The notes beneath the pieces are model-generated. The model had not been told where the DNA came from, searched no databases, and saw nothing but the letters and a program-made list of their open reading frames with translations. From SIG607 sp045648445 (GTDB taxonomy: Bacteria; Bacillota; Clostridia; Oscillospirales; Acutalibacteraceae), in NCBI GenBank assembly GCA_045648445.1, contig JAZRNY010000022.1, positions 135,376 to 199,375 on the forward strand: a stretch of 64,000 nucleotides of DNA, in the 5' to 3' direction. Shown one piece after another: positions 1 through 7,389 of this stretch (its first letter is position 1; each line of letters opens with the position of its first letter). A program made the translations under genes and the position numbers.

Positions 1-37
1 GCAAAGGTTTTGAATAGTTTAAAAAAGTCGGTTTCAT
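1..37 (-). CDS. start of a protein cut by the window edge
   Basis: Only the first 12 codons lie inside the window, reading MKPTFLNYSKPL. A GGAGG ribosome site sits six bases before the ATG and a good promoter lies further upstream, so this is a real gene start. From memory the N-terminus resembles clostridial proteins annotated as type I 3-dehydroquinate dehydratase, but twelve residues cannot support a name. Confidence 0.55.
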   Translation of the reverse strand, partial: MKPTFLNYSKPL

Positions 38-67
38 AAATTTCCTCCAATTAACATTGATGATAAA

Positions 68-96
68 ATTATACTCCTGTTTTGACCTTTATTCAA
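68..96 (-). promoter_or_regulatory. sigma-A-type promoter for the edge gene
   Basis: On the minus strand TTGAAT is followed after 17 bases by a perfect TATAAT. It points at the gene that starts at position 37. Confidence 0.6.
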
Positions 97-153
97 TGCA
101 AATAACGATATCTTTTTAACATTTTCGATACAAAATGCGCTTTGACCCGACGC

Positions 154-189
154 ATAAAAAAAGATACGCAAGATTTTCTTGCGTATCTT
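154..189 (-). terminator. intrinsic terminator after the small membrane peptide
   Basis: A perfect 13-bp stem (161-173 with 177-189) with a 3-base loop is followed on the minus strand by a run of T. It ends the transcript of the small membrane protein gene. Confidence 0.85.
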
Positions 190-201
190 GGTTTTAAGGA
201 A

Positions 202-381
202 TTATTCCTCGATAGTTTCTTCCTCTTCGATTTCGTCAGAGTCGATAACTAATTCTTTAATTTCGCCGTTAAGTTCTTTTTTCTTTTTTATAAGAGTAGC
301 AATACCAACAGCAGCAGCGCCTGCTATTACAATAGCGCCTGCGGTCATTAATACTTTTTCGGTAACAGTTAATTTTCTCAT
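202..381 (-). CDS. small single-pass membrane protein, acidic tail
   Basis: This is a 59-residue protein of unknown function. It has a short basic N-terminus, one hydrophobic segment rich in Ala, Gly and Ile (about residues 10-28), a KKKK stop-transfer patch, and a strongly acidic C-terminus ending in EEEETIEE. A GGGAGG ribosome site lies nine bases before the ATG at 381 and only three before an in-frame ATG at 387, so the start at 381 is preferred. Its own terminator follows. The layout (inside-positive, one span, acidic tail) suggests a membrane-bound peptide, but I do not recognise a family. Confidence 0.7.
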   Translation of the reverse strand: MRKLTVTEKVLMTAGAIVIAGAAAVGIATLIKKKKELNGEIKELVIDSDEIEEEETIEE

Positions 382-444
382 AATCATTTATCCTCCCGAT
401 ATCTTTTTAATTATTGTATCACAAAAAGTAAAAAAAATCAATGC

Positions 445-1044
445 TCATTTGAAATGCAGTCTTGACCATAAAAGAATCATAATCTGAATGGGAGCGCCAA
501 GTATAAAAAGAAGCCACATATTGTGGTTAGCGGCAATAAGTACAGTAAGATAAATACACGCTATAAGAGACCAACAAATTATGGAAGAAAGCACAATGTT
601 AAATATGCGTTTTCCCCAAATGCAGTTAAAAATAACCGATACCACTGCCGAAACCGGTACGGCGTAAACAAAGGTCAGCCATTTGCCGTTTAAATCGGAT
701 AAAAAACTGTCAAAGTTAAGAAAAACGATTACTGCGGCAAGCCAAACGGCAACAACGCAAATTAAAGTAATAAATAAACGGTTGGACTTTTTGCGCTTTT
801 TTATTTCACGTCGTTCCTCTTTATAAACTTTGTGGTCTTTTGTTAAAAGATAATCTACCGTAACTTCAAAAAGGTCGGCAATCTGCTTTAAAACTGCAAT
901 GTCGGGCAACGATTCGCCACGTTCCCATTTTGAAACGGCTTTATCGGAATAGTTGAGTTTTTGCGCCAAATCGCCCTGAGTCATTAATTTTGATTTTCTA
1001 AGAACGGCAATGTTTTCGGCAATTATGCTTTTTAGTTCTTTCAA
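445..1044 (-). CDS. XRE-family helix-turn-helix regulator with C-terminal membrane domain
   Basis: An N-terminal HTH_3/Cro-like domain fills about residues 5-65. It has the typical run of QGDLAQKLNYSDKAVSKWE, then SLPDIAVLKQIADLF, then VTVDYLL. A basic linker and four hydrophobic spans follow (about residues 90-198), so this is a DNA-binding protein tethered to the membrane. That layout is common in Firmicutes regulators of stress or antimicrobial response. Target genes are unknown; the small membrane peptide just downstream and the divergent acyltransferase are candidates. The first in-frame ATG (1053) touches the AAGG of the ribosome site, while the TTG at 1044 sits six bases after GGATGG, so the TTG start is preferred. 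Confidence 0.85.
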   Translation of the reverse strand: MKELKSIIAENIAVLRKSKLMTQGDLAQKLNYSDKAVSKWERGESLPDIAVLKQIADLFEVTVDYLLTKDHKVYKEERREIKKRKKSNRLFITLICVVAVWLAAVIVFLNFDSFLSDLNGKWLTFVYAVPVSAVVSVIFNCIWGKRIFNIVLSSIICWSLIACIYLTVLIAANHNMWLLFILGAPIQIMILLWSRLHFK

Positions 1045-1083
1045 AAAAACCATCCTTCAATAATTTTTGCTGTGTTTACATAT

Positions 1084-1112
1084 ATTATACCATCAAAGTC
1101 TACCGAAATCAA
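1084..1112 (-). promoter_or_regulatory. sigma-A-type promoter of the XRE regulator
   Basis: On the minus strand TTGATT is followed after 17 bases by a perfect TATAAT, about 40 bases before the regulator start. Confidence 0.65.
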
Positions 1113-1177
1113 GGGGTTTTCTACTATGGGTAGAGTTTAAACACCACTAAAATAGAGTCGGCGCATTCGACAAACGA

Positions 1178-1206
1178 TTGACTTTTTCGCGATTTTATAG
1201 TATTCT
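1178..1206 (+). promoter_or_regulatory. promoter of the E2-like acyltransferase gene
   Basis: TTGACT is followed after 17 bases by TATTCT, 46 bases before the ATG. It is divergent from the regulator promoter, so one operator region could serve both genes. Confidence 0.55.
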
Positions 1207-1252
1207 ATTCCTATGGTATTCATAGTTTGTTAATATATGAAGGAGTTTTTTT

Positions 1253-2152
1253 ATGAGAGCAGACGGGAAAAAAATTAGAAATATGACGGGTGAATATGCG
1301 GTAGTTCCTCATATTATGTCGGAACGTTGCGATTCCCTAAATATGACACAGATTGATATTCCTCTTGAACCGTTGCAGAAATACATTAATCAAAAGCGTA
1401 AAGAAGGCGTTGCAATAAGCCATCTCGCTTTAATTATTGCCGCCTACGTACGTATCGTTGGTGAATTTCCTTATCTTAACCGCTTTATTGTAAACAGCAA
1501 TATTTTTGCCAGAAAAGAACTTGCCGTTTCAATGGTTGTTCTTAAAAATGATTCTGAAGAAGGCACAATGTCAAAAATTAAATGTGACCCTGCGGATACT
1601 ATTTTTGATATTAACACAAAAATCAATGAATACGTTTCCACCAACCGTAAGGTTGACGACGTAAACAAGACCGATAAGTTGGTGGGCGTTCTCTTAAGGA
1701 TACCCGGACTTCTCCGCATTGGCGTTAAGGCGTTTAAGCTTCTTGATAAACTCGGACTTCTTCCTCGTTCTATTATCGAGGCTTCTCCCTTCCATGCAAC
1801 AATGGGTATAACCAACCTTGCAAGTATAAGAACAAATCATATTTACCATCATATATATAACTTTGGTACCACAAGCGTATTTATGTCTATCGGTAATTCA
1901 ATTGAGGTTCCTGTTAAAAAAGGTGGCGAAATTGTTTTTGAAAAATGTATGCCATTCGGTTGTGTAATGGATGAAAGAATATGTTCGGGTCTTTATTATT
2001 CAAAAGCATTTAAGCGCTTCCGTCATTTACTTGCTCACCCGGAACTTTTGGAAGAAAAACCTGAAAACGTAATAAAAGAAACCCCTTATCACGAAGATAT
2101 AAAAAAAGCAAAAGAAGCCAAAAAAGCAGCAAGAAAAGCAAAGAAAAAATAA
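1253..2152 (+). CDS. 2-oxo acid dehydrogenase E2-like acyltransferase, degenerate active site
   Basis: The 299-residue protein follows the fold pattern of the catalytic domain of dihydrolipoamide acyltransferases and chloramphenicol acetyltransferase. It has no lipoyl domain and no subunit-binding domain, and no E1 or E3 gene is nearby. In E2 enzymes the motif DHRxxDG carries the catalytic His and Asp; here the matching stretch at residues 240-246 reads DERICSG, so both are replaced. The C-terminus is a lysine and alanine rich tail. The family is common in gut Firmicutes under the E2 label, but its substrate is unknown. It may bind an acyl thioester without the classical chemistry, or use another residue. 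The start has the ribosome site AAGGAG seven bases upstream. Confidence 0.75.
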   Translation: MRADGKKIRNMTGEYAVVPHIMSERCDSLNMTQIDIPLEPLQKYINQKRKEGVAISHLALIIAAYVRIVGEFPYLNRFIVNSNIFARKELAVSMVVLKNDSEEGTMSKIKCDPADTIFDINTKINEYVSTNRKVDDVNKTDKLVGVLLRIPGLLRIGVKAFKLLDKLGLLPRSIIEASPFHATMGITNLASIRTNHIYHHIYNFGTTSVFMSIGNSIEVPVKKGGEIVFEKCMPFGCVMDERICSGLYYSKAFKRFRHLLAHPELLEEKPENVIKETPYHEDIKKAKEAKKAARKAKKK

Positions 2153-2181
2153 AAATGATATAATTAAAAAAGGATGGAGTT

Positions 2182-2256
2182 ATGGGTTGTACAGTTAAGG
2201 ACAGTTCTAAAAATTGTTCTTATCGCCCGATGTATTGCACCACAGGCTGCAATTAA
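2182..2256 (+). CDS. 24-residue cysteine-rich peptide (possible)
   Basis: The peptide reads MGCTVKDSSKNC followed by SYRPMYCTTGCN. It has four cysteines, at positions 3, 12, 19 and 23, in only 24 residues. AGGA sits seven bases before the ATG and a strong terminator follows 35 bases after the stop, so it can be a free-standing small gene. The DNA around GTTGTACNNTTAAGGACAGT recurs in non-coding form at 3742-3761 and more weakly at 38.36 and 51.65 kb, so the segment may instead be part of a repeat. A metal-binding or modified peptide, or a cysteine-sensing leader, are other readings. An overlapping frame from 2174 lacks a usable ribosome site. Confidence 0.45.
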   Translation: MGCTVKDSSKNCSYRPMYCTTGCN

Positions 2257-2290
2257 AGAATCTAAGTAATTAGATTTATAATGCAAAACT

Positions 2291-2321
2291 ATCCGCCCGA
2301 AGAAATTCGGGCGGATTTTTT
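2291..2321 (+). terminator. intrinsic terminator
   Basis: An 11-bp GC-rich perfect stem (2291-2301 with 2306-2316) with a GAAA loop is followed by TTTTT. It ends the transcript carrying the small cysteine-rich peptide. Confidence 0.9.
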
Positions 2322-2384
2322 ATGCAAAATTCATTTAAAAGGGTATAAATATCATTTTTTGTACTATAATGTTAGTATAATGGT

Positions 2385-2459
2385 GTTGACAAAACATGAT
2401 TTGGGTGTTAAAATATCAATAATCTAGTTAAATTTGCACATTTTAACCAGATTGTCAAC
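2385..2459. promoter_or_regulatory. nested inverted repeats over the Fic promoter and leader
   Basis: AATCTAGTTAAA (2421-2432) faces TTTAACCAGATT (2442-2453) with one mismatch around an 8-base centre. An outer pair, GTTGACAA (2385-2392, including the -35 box) and TTGTCAAC (2452-2459), is perfect. The arrangement could be an operator, possibly for the Fic protein's own winged-helix domain, or an RNA hairpin in the leader. Confidence 0.45.
2386..2414 (+). promoter_or_regulatory. promoter of the Fic gene
   Basis: A perfect TTGACA is followed after 17 bases by TAAAAT. The untranslated leader to the Fic start is about 75 bases. Confidence 0.65.
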
Positions 2460-2494
2460 GTGGAACCCCGCGGATTTATTGTTTTAGGCGGTGA

Positions 2495-3694
2495 ATGACT
2501 ATTATGAGTTATGTTTTGTTGTCTCATTTGTATTATAAAGATAAAAACGAATATAAAGCCCTTTATGAACAAAGGATTTCGGCTGAATCAACCCGTGTTC
2601 TGCCAATAAAAATTGGAAAACATAAAGCTTTTTATTGTTTGTGCCCTGAAATACACAGTATCAGTATGCAGATAATGCAACTGGATAAAAATATTTCTCA
2701 AATTCAAAACAAACTTCCTAATGCGGCATTAATACAATTTGCTAATAGGTGCTTAGTTGATGAAATCAAACTCACAAACGATATTGAAGGCATTTACAGC
2801 ACAAGGAAAGAACTATCCTCAGTTCTTAACGAAGTCAGCAATAAAGCAAAGAAAAAACGTTTTTATGGTTTATTAAACAAATATAAAATGTTGATTAGTG
2901 ACAATGAATTTGCATTAAACACATCAACCGACATAAGGGACATCTATAACGATTTGGTTTTAAAAGAAGTTTCCGAAGATTGTGCGGATAATGTTCCCGA
3001 TGGTGAAATTTTCAGAAAAGATGTGGCGGAAGTCACAACACCAACCCAAAAGGTGATTCATAAAGGGGCTTATCCGGAAACAAAAATTATTCAGCTTATG
3101 GAACAAGCGCTTAATATTTTAAATCAGAAAGAAATCCCGATATTAGTTAGGATTTCGGTTTTTCATTACCTTTTTGGATATATCCATCCTTTTTATGACG
3201 GCAACGGAAGAACCTCTCGTTTTATAAGCAGTTATCTTCTTTCGAAAGAGTTTGAATTTTTGATTGGTTTTAGGCTTTCTTATACGATAAAAGCACATAT
3301 AAAAGAATATTATGACGCTTTTAAGGAATGTAATGACGAAAAGAACTTAGGAGATTTAACCCCGTTCATAATTATGTTCCTCAATATAATTCTCGAGTCA
3401 TTTCAAAACCTTTATGACGCTCTGGAAAAAAGAATCAATTATTTATTAAAGTTTTCAAATGTTATTGATAGTAATTCAAAAATGTCGGATGATTTAAAAG
3501 CGTTTGCTAACATCTTAATTCAAGTTTCATTATTTTCTAACGAAGGAATTACAAAAAAACAATTAGGCTTAGAACTAGATATTAGCGAATCAACGGTAAA
3601 TAAACGCCTGGCTAAATTACGGGAAATGGGATTGCTTTTAGAAGAAAAGTGTAAACCTGCAAAATATATGTTGGATTTGAATGAGCTTTCTTAA
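2495..3694 (+). CDS. Fic family AMP-transferase-like protein with C-terminal winged helix
   Basis: Fic enzymes transfer AMP (or a related group) from a nucleotide onto a hydroxyl side chain of a target protein. The full Fic motif HPFYDGNGRTSR begins at His231. The N-terminal part contains TNDIEG at residues 94-99, which fits the [ST]xxxE[GN] inhibitory helix of class II Fic proteins, so activity is probably self-inhibited. The C-terminus (about 345-395) looks like a winged helix-turn-helix, with KKQLGLELDISESTVNKRL. At 399 residues it matches the common Fic-plus-HTH layout. No antitoxin gene is adjacent, as expected for class II. ATG codons at 2495 and 2504 both follow AGGCGGTG, so the start is uncertain by three codons. 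The target is unknown. Confidence 0.9.
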   Translation: MTIMSYVLLSHLYYKDKNEYKALYEQRISAESTRVLPIKIGKHKAFYCLCPEIHSISMQIMQLDKNISQIQNKLPNAALIQFANRCLVDEIKLTNDIEGIYSTRKELSSVLNEVSNKAKKKRFYGLLNKYKMLISDNEFALNTSTDIRDIYNDLVLKEVSEDCADNVPDGEIFRKDVAEVTTPTQKVIHKGAYPETKIIQLMEQALNILNQKEIPILVRISVFHYLFGYIHPFYDGNGRTSRFISSYLLSKEFEFLIGFRLSYTIKAHIKEYYDAFKECNDEKNLGDLTPFIIMFLNIILESFQNLYDALEKRINYLLKFSNVIDSNSKMSDDLKAFANILIQVSLFSNEGITKKQLGLELDISESTVNKRLAKLREMGLLLEEKCKPAKYMLDLNELS

Positions 3695-3704
3695 TAAGAC
3701 AAAA

Positions 3705-3741
3705 GTAAGAGCTGTGTAGAGATTTTCTACACAGCTCTTTT
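3705..3741. terminator. bidirectional terminator between fic and aspS
   Basis: A perfect 14-bp stem (3707-3720 with 3726-3739) is flanked by A on the left and T on the right. It serves the converging fic and aspS transcripts. Confidence 0.85.
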
Positions 3742-3780
3742 ACTGTCCTTAAAAGTACAACCCTTAAGAGTTCCATCCTT
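3742..3780 (-). repeat. copy of the GGACAGT core repeat
   Basis: On the minus strand AAGGATGGA is followed by GTTGTACTTTTAAGGACAGT and then the terminator stem. The segment closely matches 2171-2201 around the 24-residue peptide, but the ATG position reads AAG here, so no peptide is encoded in that frame. Related cores lie at 38356-38373 and 51648-51665. Confidence 0.6.
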
Positions 3781-3785
3781 TTATT

Positions 3786-5570
3786 TTATTTATCTTCTTT
3801 CATAACCTTAATTGCAAGGTCGTTGAGTTGGGCGGTATCTACCGTACCGGGAGCGCCTGACATAAGTTCGCTGCAGTTAGAAACCTTGGGGAATGCAACT
3901 ACGTCTCTTAAAGAATCGCTTTCGGTAAGAAGCATACAAATTCTGTCAAGTCCGATTGCAAGACCGCCGTGAGGAGGTGCGCCGAAACGGAATGCATCGG
4001 TTAAGAAACCGAATTTTTCGTGAGCCTCTTCATCGGTAAGACCGAGCGCCTTGAACATTTGGTTTTGAAGCGCAGGGTCGGTAATTCTTATAGAACCGCT
4101 TGAAAGTTCAATGCCGTTCATTACAAGGTCATAAGCCTTTGCATAAACCTTGTCAGGTTCACTTTCAAGATATGGGATACACTCGTCAAGAGGCGAGGTA
4201 AAGGGATGGTGCATAGCATCCCAATTGCCTGTGTCTTCGTTATATTCAAAGAACGGGAATTCGGTAATCCAAAGAGGCGCATAGGTGTTGGGGATAATTT
4301 CAAGACGTTTTGCAACGGTAAGTCTAAGATTGCCGAGAACAGAAAGAGCCAAACGCTTTTTATCGGCAATAATAAATACTACGTCGCCCTTTTCGCAACC
4401 GGTTTTATCCATAATAGCCTTAAATTCATCTTCGGTTAAGAATTTCGAGAAAGCGCAGGTAGGAGTATCTTCGGCAAAACGAATAAATGCAAGTCCTTTT
4501 GCGCCCATACCTTTTGCTTCTTCGGTAAGTTTGTCAATTTCTTTTCTTGTATAAACGTTTGCGCCGCCTTTAGCACAAATTGCTCTAACACTGCCGCCGT
4601 TTTTTACGGTGTCGGCAAATACCGAAAATCCGCAGTTTTTAACGGTATCGGAAAGGTCGATAAGTTTCATATCAAAACGAATGTCGGGCTTATCGGAACC
4701 GTACTGTTCCATAGCGTCGGTAAATTTAATACGAGGCAACGGTAAGGTAAGGTCAACGTTTAAAATTTCCTTAAATAAACGTTTCATATAACCTTCGGCA
4801 ATGGCGAAAATGTCTTCCATTTCTACAAAGGACATTTCCATATCAATCTGAGTAAATTCAGGCTGACGGTCAGCGCGTAGGTCTTCGTCGCGGTAGCAAC
4901 GGGCAAGTTGCACGTAACGGTCAAATCCCGAAAGCATCAAAAGCTGTTTGTATAATTGTGGGGATTGTGGCAGTGCGTAAAAACTTCCGTGATGAATACG
5001 GGAGGGAACAAGATAGTCTCTTGCGCCTTCGGGGGTGGATTTAATAAGTGTAGGAGTTTCAATCTCCAAAAATCCGTTTTCGTCAAAGTAATCGCGGGTA
5101 ACCTTTGCAATACGGTGACGTGTCATAATATTTTTTTGAAGTTTTTCGCGTCTTAAATCAAGGTATCTGAATTTTAAGCGAAGTTCTTCGTTAGCCTTTG
5201 TATCGTTGGTAATGTCAAAGGGAGGAGTTTCGGCTTTGCCTAAAATTTTAAGTGTGGTAACCTCGATTTCAATTTCGCCTGTGGGAATTTCTTTATTAAC
5301 AGAAGAACGGCGGCGAACTTTACCCTGAGCCATAAGCACAAATTCACTTCTGACTGTGGTTGCCTTTTCGAAAACAGCCTTTTCGGTGTTGTCGTCAAAA
5401 GCAAGTTGTAAAATACCGGTTCTATCTCTAAGGTCAATAAATATAAGACCGCCTAAATCTCTTTGACGTTGTGTCCAACCGCATACTACTACCTCTTTAC
5501 CCTCGTCTTCGGGTCTTAAAGTACCGCAGTAGTGGGTGCGTTTTAGTGAATCCATTCTGTCAAGTGCCAT
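3786..5570 (-). CDS. aspS: aspartyl-tRNA synthetase
   Basis: This is a class IIb synthetase that charges tRNA-Asp in the cytoplasm. The 594-residue length suits the bacterial type, which has an N-terminal OB-fold anticodon-binding domain (about 15-105), the catalytic core and an inserted GAD domain (about 290-420). Motif 2 is visible as CYRDEDLRADRQPEFTQID and motif 3 as GGLAIGLDRICML. GGTGAT lies four bases before the ATG at 5570; a GTG three codons upstream overlaps that ribosome site and is rejected. It is the last gene of the long minus-strand operon, 19 bases after hisS. No T-box leader is seen before either synthetase. Confidence 0.97.
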   Translation of the reverse strand: MALDRMDSLKRTHYCGTLRPEDEGKEVVVCGWTQRQRDLGGLIFIDLRDRTGILQLAFDDNTEKAVFEKATTVRSEFVLMAQGKVRRRSSVNKEIPTGEIEIEVTTLKILGKAETPPFDITNDTKANEELRLKFRYLDLRREKLQKNIMTRHRIAKVTRDYFDENGFLEIETPTLIKSTPEGARDYLVPSRIHHGSFYALPQSPQLYKQLLMLSGFDRYVQLARCYRDEDLRADRQPEFTQIDMEMSFVEMEDIFAIAEGYMKRLFKEILNVDLTLPLPRIKFTDAMEQYGSDKPDIRFDMKLIDLSDTVKNCGFSVFADTVKNGGSVRAICAKGGANVYTRKEIDKLTEEAKGMGAKGLAFIRFAEDTPTCAFSKFLTEDEFKAIMDKTGCEKGDVVFIIADKKRLALSVLGNLRLTVAKRLEIIPNTYAPLWITEFPFFEYNEDTGNWDAMHHPFTSPLDECIPYLESEPDKVYAKAYDLVMNGIELSSGSIRITDPALQNQMFKALGLTDEEAHEKFGFLTDAFRFGAPPHGGLAIGLDRICMLLTESDSLRDVVAFPKVSNCSELMSGAPGTVDTAQLNDLAIKVMKEDK

Positions 5571-5589
5571 TTTTATCACCGTATCCTTA

Positions 5590-6843
5590 TTATAATACTG
5601 TTGTAATGTTGCTTATAAAGATTTCTTGTTCTTCGCCTGTTTCCATATTTTTAATGCGGATTAAACCGCTTTCAAGTTCGTTATCGCCGAGTACTACGCT
5701 GAAACGGGCGCCGATTTTGTTTGCATAACGCATTTGGGCTTTAAGACCTCTGCCGCAAATATCGGTTTGAGCCGAAAATCCTTTTTCGCGCAGGTCTGAG
5801 CAAATAGCCAATGCCTTTAAATTAGCCTTTTCGCCCATAGGAGCAATATAAATATCGCAAATCGGTTTTTCGCCTATTTCTTTTTCGTTTGATTTAAGAA
5901 CAAGCAAAAGACGTTCAATTCCCATTGCAAAACCAAGGGAAGCGGTTGCAGGAGCGCCCATTTGCTCCATAAGACCGTCGTATCTTCCGCCGCCGCATAC
6001 GGTTGACTGCGCACCTATATCACCGCTGACAAATTCAAAAACGGTTCTGGTGTAATAGTCAAGACCGCGTACGATTGTGGGATTAACTGTATATTCAATG
6101 CCCATTTCATTAAGTCCTGATTTAACTGCCTCAAAGTGATTTGCGCATTCGTCGCAAAGATAGTTTATCATAACGGGCGCATCTTTGGCAATATCAGAAC
6201 AAACGGGAGATTTGCAGTCAAGTATACGCATTGGGTTTCTGTCAAGACGGTCCTTGCAGGTTTCGCACAAATTTTCCTTTTTACTTTCAAAGTATTCCTT
6301 TAAAGCCTTGTGATAAACTGCTCGGCAGGTAGGACAGCCAATAGAATTTATTTCAAGGCTGAGTTTATCAAGACCGATACCCTTTAAAACACTGTTTGCA
6401 AGAGAAATAACTTCAGCATCAGCGCTTGGTGAGGCTGCGCCTATACATTCAACACCGAACTGGTGAAATTCTCTAAGTCTTCCTGCCTGAGGCTTTTCAT
6501 AGCGGTAACATCCGCCGATATAACAAACCTTTTGAGGTAAACTCTGATTATAAAGACCGTTTTCGATAACGCTTCTTATAACACCTGCCGTAAGTTCGGG
6601 ACGAAGTGTAATACTTCTGCCACCCTTATCGTTAAAGGTGTACATTTCCTTTTGAACAACGTCGGTGGTGTCTCCTACGCTTCTTTGGAAAACTTCGGTA
6701 TGCTCAAAAACGGGAACTCTTATTTCCTTAAAGCCGTAAAGAGCGGCGGTGCTGAGCATTTTCTTTTCAACGAATTGCCAAACGTGGCTTTCTTCGGGCA
6801 ATACGTCGTTTGTGCCCTTTATGGCACGGTTAATATCGTTCAT
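5590..6843 (-). CDS. hisS: histidyl-tRNA synthetase
   Basis: This class II synthetase charges tRNA-His. The N-terminus (IKGTNDVLPEES), motif 2 (CYRYEKPQAGRLREFHQFG), the histidine-specific segment RGLDYYTRTVFEF, motif 3 (SLGFAMGIERLLLVL) and the C-terminal anticodon-binding domain (about 325-417) are all present. Its 417 residues are the normal length. A cysteine-rich insert (CPTCRAVYH, CETCKDRL) suggests a zinc-binding loop in the insertion domain, as in some clostridial homologues. CGGAGGA stands six bases before the ATG. The gene lies between mgsA and aspS in the same operon. Confidence 0.97.
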   Translation of the reverse strand: MNDINRAIKGTNDVLPEESHVWQFVEKKMLSTAALYGFKEIRVPVFEHTEVFQRSVGDTTDVVQKEMYTFNDKGGRSITLRPELTAGVIRSVIENGLYNQSLPQKVCYIGGCYRYEKPQAGRLREFHQFGVECIGAASPSADAEVISLANSVLKGIGLDKLSLEINSIGCPTCRAVYHKALKEYFESKKENLCETCKDRLDRNPMRILDCKSPVCSDIAKDAPVMINYLCDECANHFEAVKSGLNEMGIEYTVNPTIVRGLDYYTRTVFEFVSGDIGAQSTVCGGGRYDGLMEQMGAPATASLGFAMGIERLLLVLKSNEKEIGEKPICDIYIAPMGEKANLKALAICSDLREKGFSAQTDICGRGLKAQMRYANKIGARFSVVLGDNELESGLIRIKNMETGEEQEIFISNITTVL

Positions 6844-6878
6844 TTGTATTCCTCCGGTGGAAAGAGCATAAAGTTCTT

Positions 6879-7277
6879 TTAGTTTTTCATATATTCGCGC
6901 CAGTCAAGGTCACCGCGTTCAAGACCGTGAATGAGCATTTCGGCAGTGGCAATATTGGTGGCAACGGGTATGTTGTGCACGTCGCAAAGACGAAGTAACG
7001 CAGTTTCGTCGGGCTCGTGAGGTTTGGGGTTAAGAGGGTCTCTGAAAAGAAGAACGAGGTCGATTTCGTTACAACCGATACGGGATGCAATCTGCTGACT
7101 TCCGCCCTGACTTCCTCCTAAAAAGCGTATAATGTTTAGTCCGGTGGCTTCGGTAACTGTTTTTCCCGTAGCACCTGTGGCTAAAAGTGTATGTCGTGAC
7201 AAAATACCGCAATAAGCGATACAAAACTGAACCATAAGTTCTTTTTTGGCGTCGTGAGCAATCAATGCAATGTTCAT
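6879..7277 (-). CDS. mgsA: methylglyoxal synthase-like protein, catalytic Asp replaced
   Basis: Methylglyoxal synthase converts dihydroxyacetone phosphate to methylglyoxal and phosphate. The 132-residue protein matches the family along its length: MNIALIAHDAKK, the phosphate-binding ATGATGK, FRDPLNPKPHEPD and IPVATNIATAE. The residue matching the catalytic base Asp71 of E. coli is Ser60 here (GGSQGGSQQ in place of GPxGGDQQ). The residues matching Asp91, His98 and Asp101 are kept (Asp80, His87, Asp90). Activity is therefore uncertain, though related Oscillospirales proteins may share the change. An upstream in-frame codon would add ten residues that do not fit the family, so the ATG at 7277 is chosen. 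It lies 112 bases after minD, at the place mgsA often holds in clostridial mre-min clusters. Confidence 0.85.
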   Translation of the reverse strand: MNIALIAHDAKKELMVQFCIAYCGILSRHTLLATGATGKTVTEATGLNIIRFLGGSQGGSQQIASRIGCNEIDLVLLFRDPLNPKPHEPDETALLRLCDVHNIPVATNIATAEMLIHGLERGDLDWREYMKN

Positions 7278-7389
7278 AAAAATCACTATATCCTTTCTCC
7301 GCCACAAAAAGCAAAGGATAATTTTTTAAGTATAATTATCATTGCAGTTGTGTTACGGTTACCACTTTGTTGCGAGTGGCGCGCTGATT

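Noticed and set aside
2174..2269. 31-residue frame overlapping the cysteine-rich peptide
   Set aside because: Its ATG touches the AAGG, so no ribosome site can serve it; the frame at 2182 has AGGA at seven bases.
3786..6843. T-box leader before hisS or aspS
   Set aside because: The gaps before these genes are 35 and 19 bases and hold no T-box structure.
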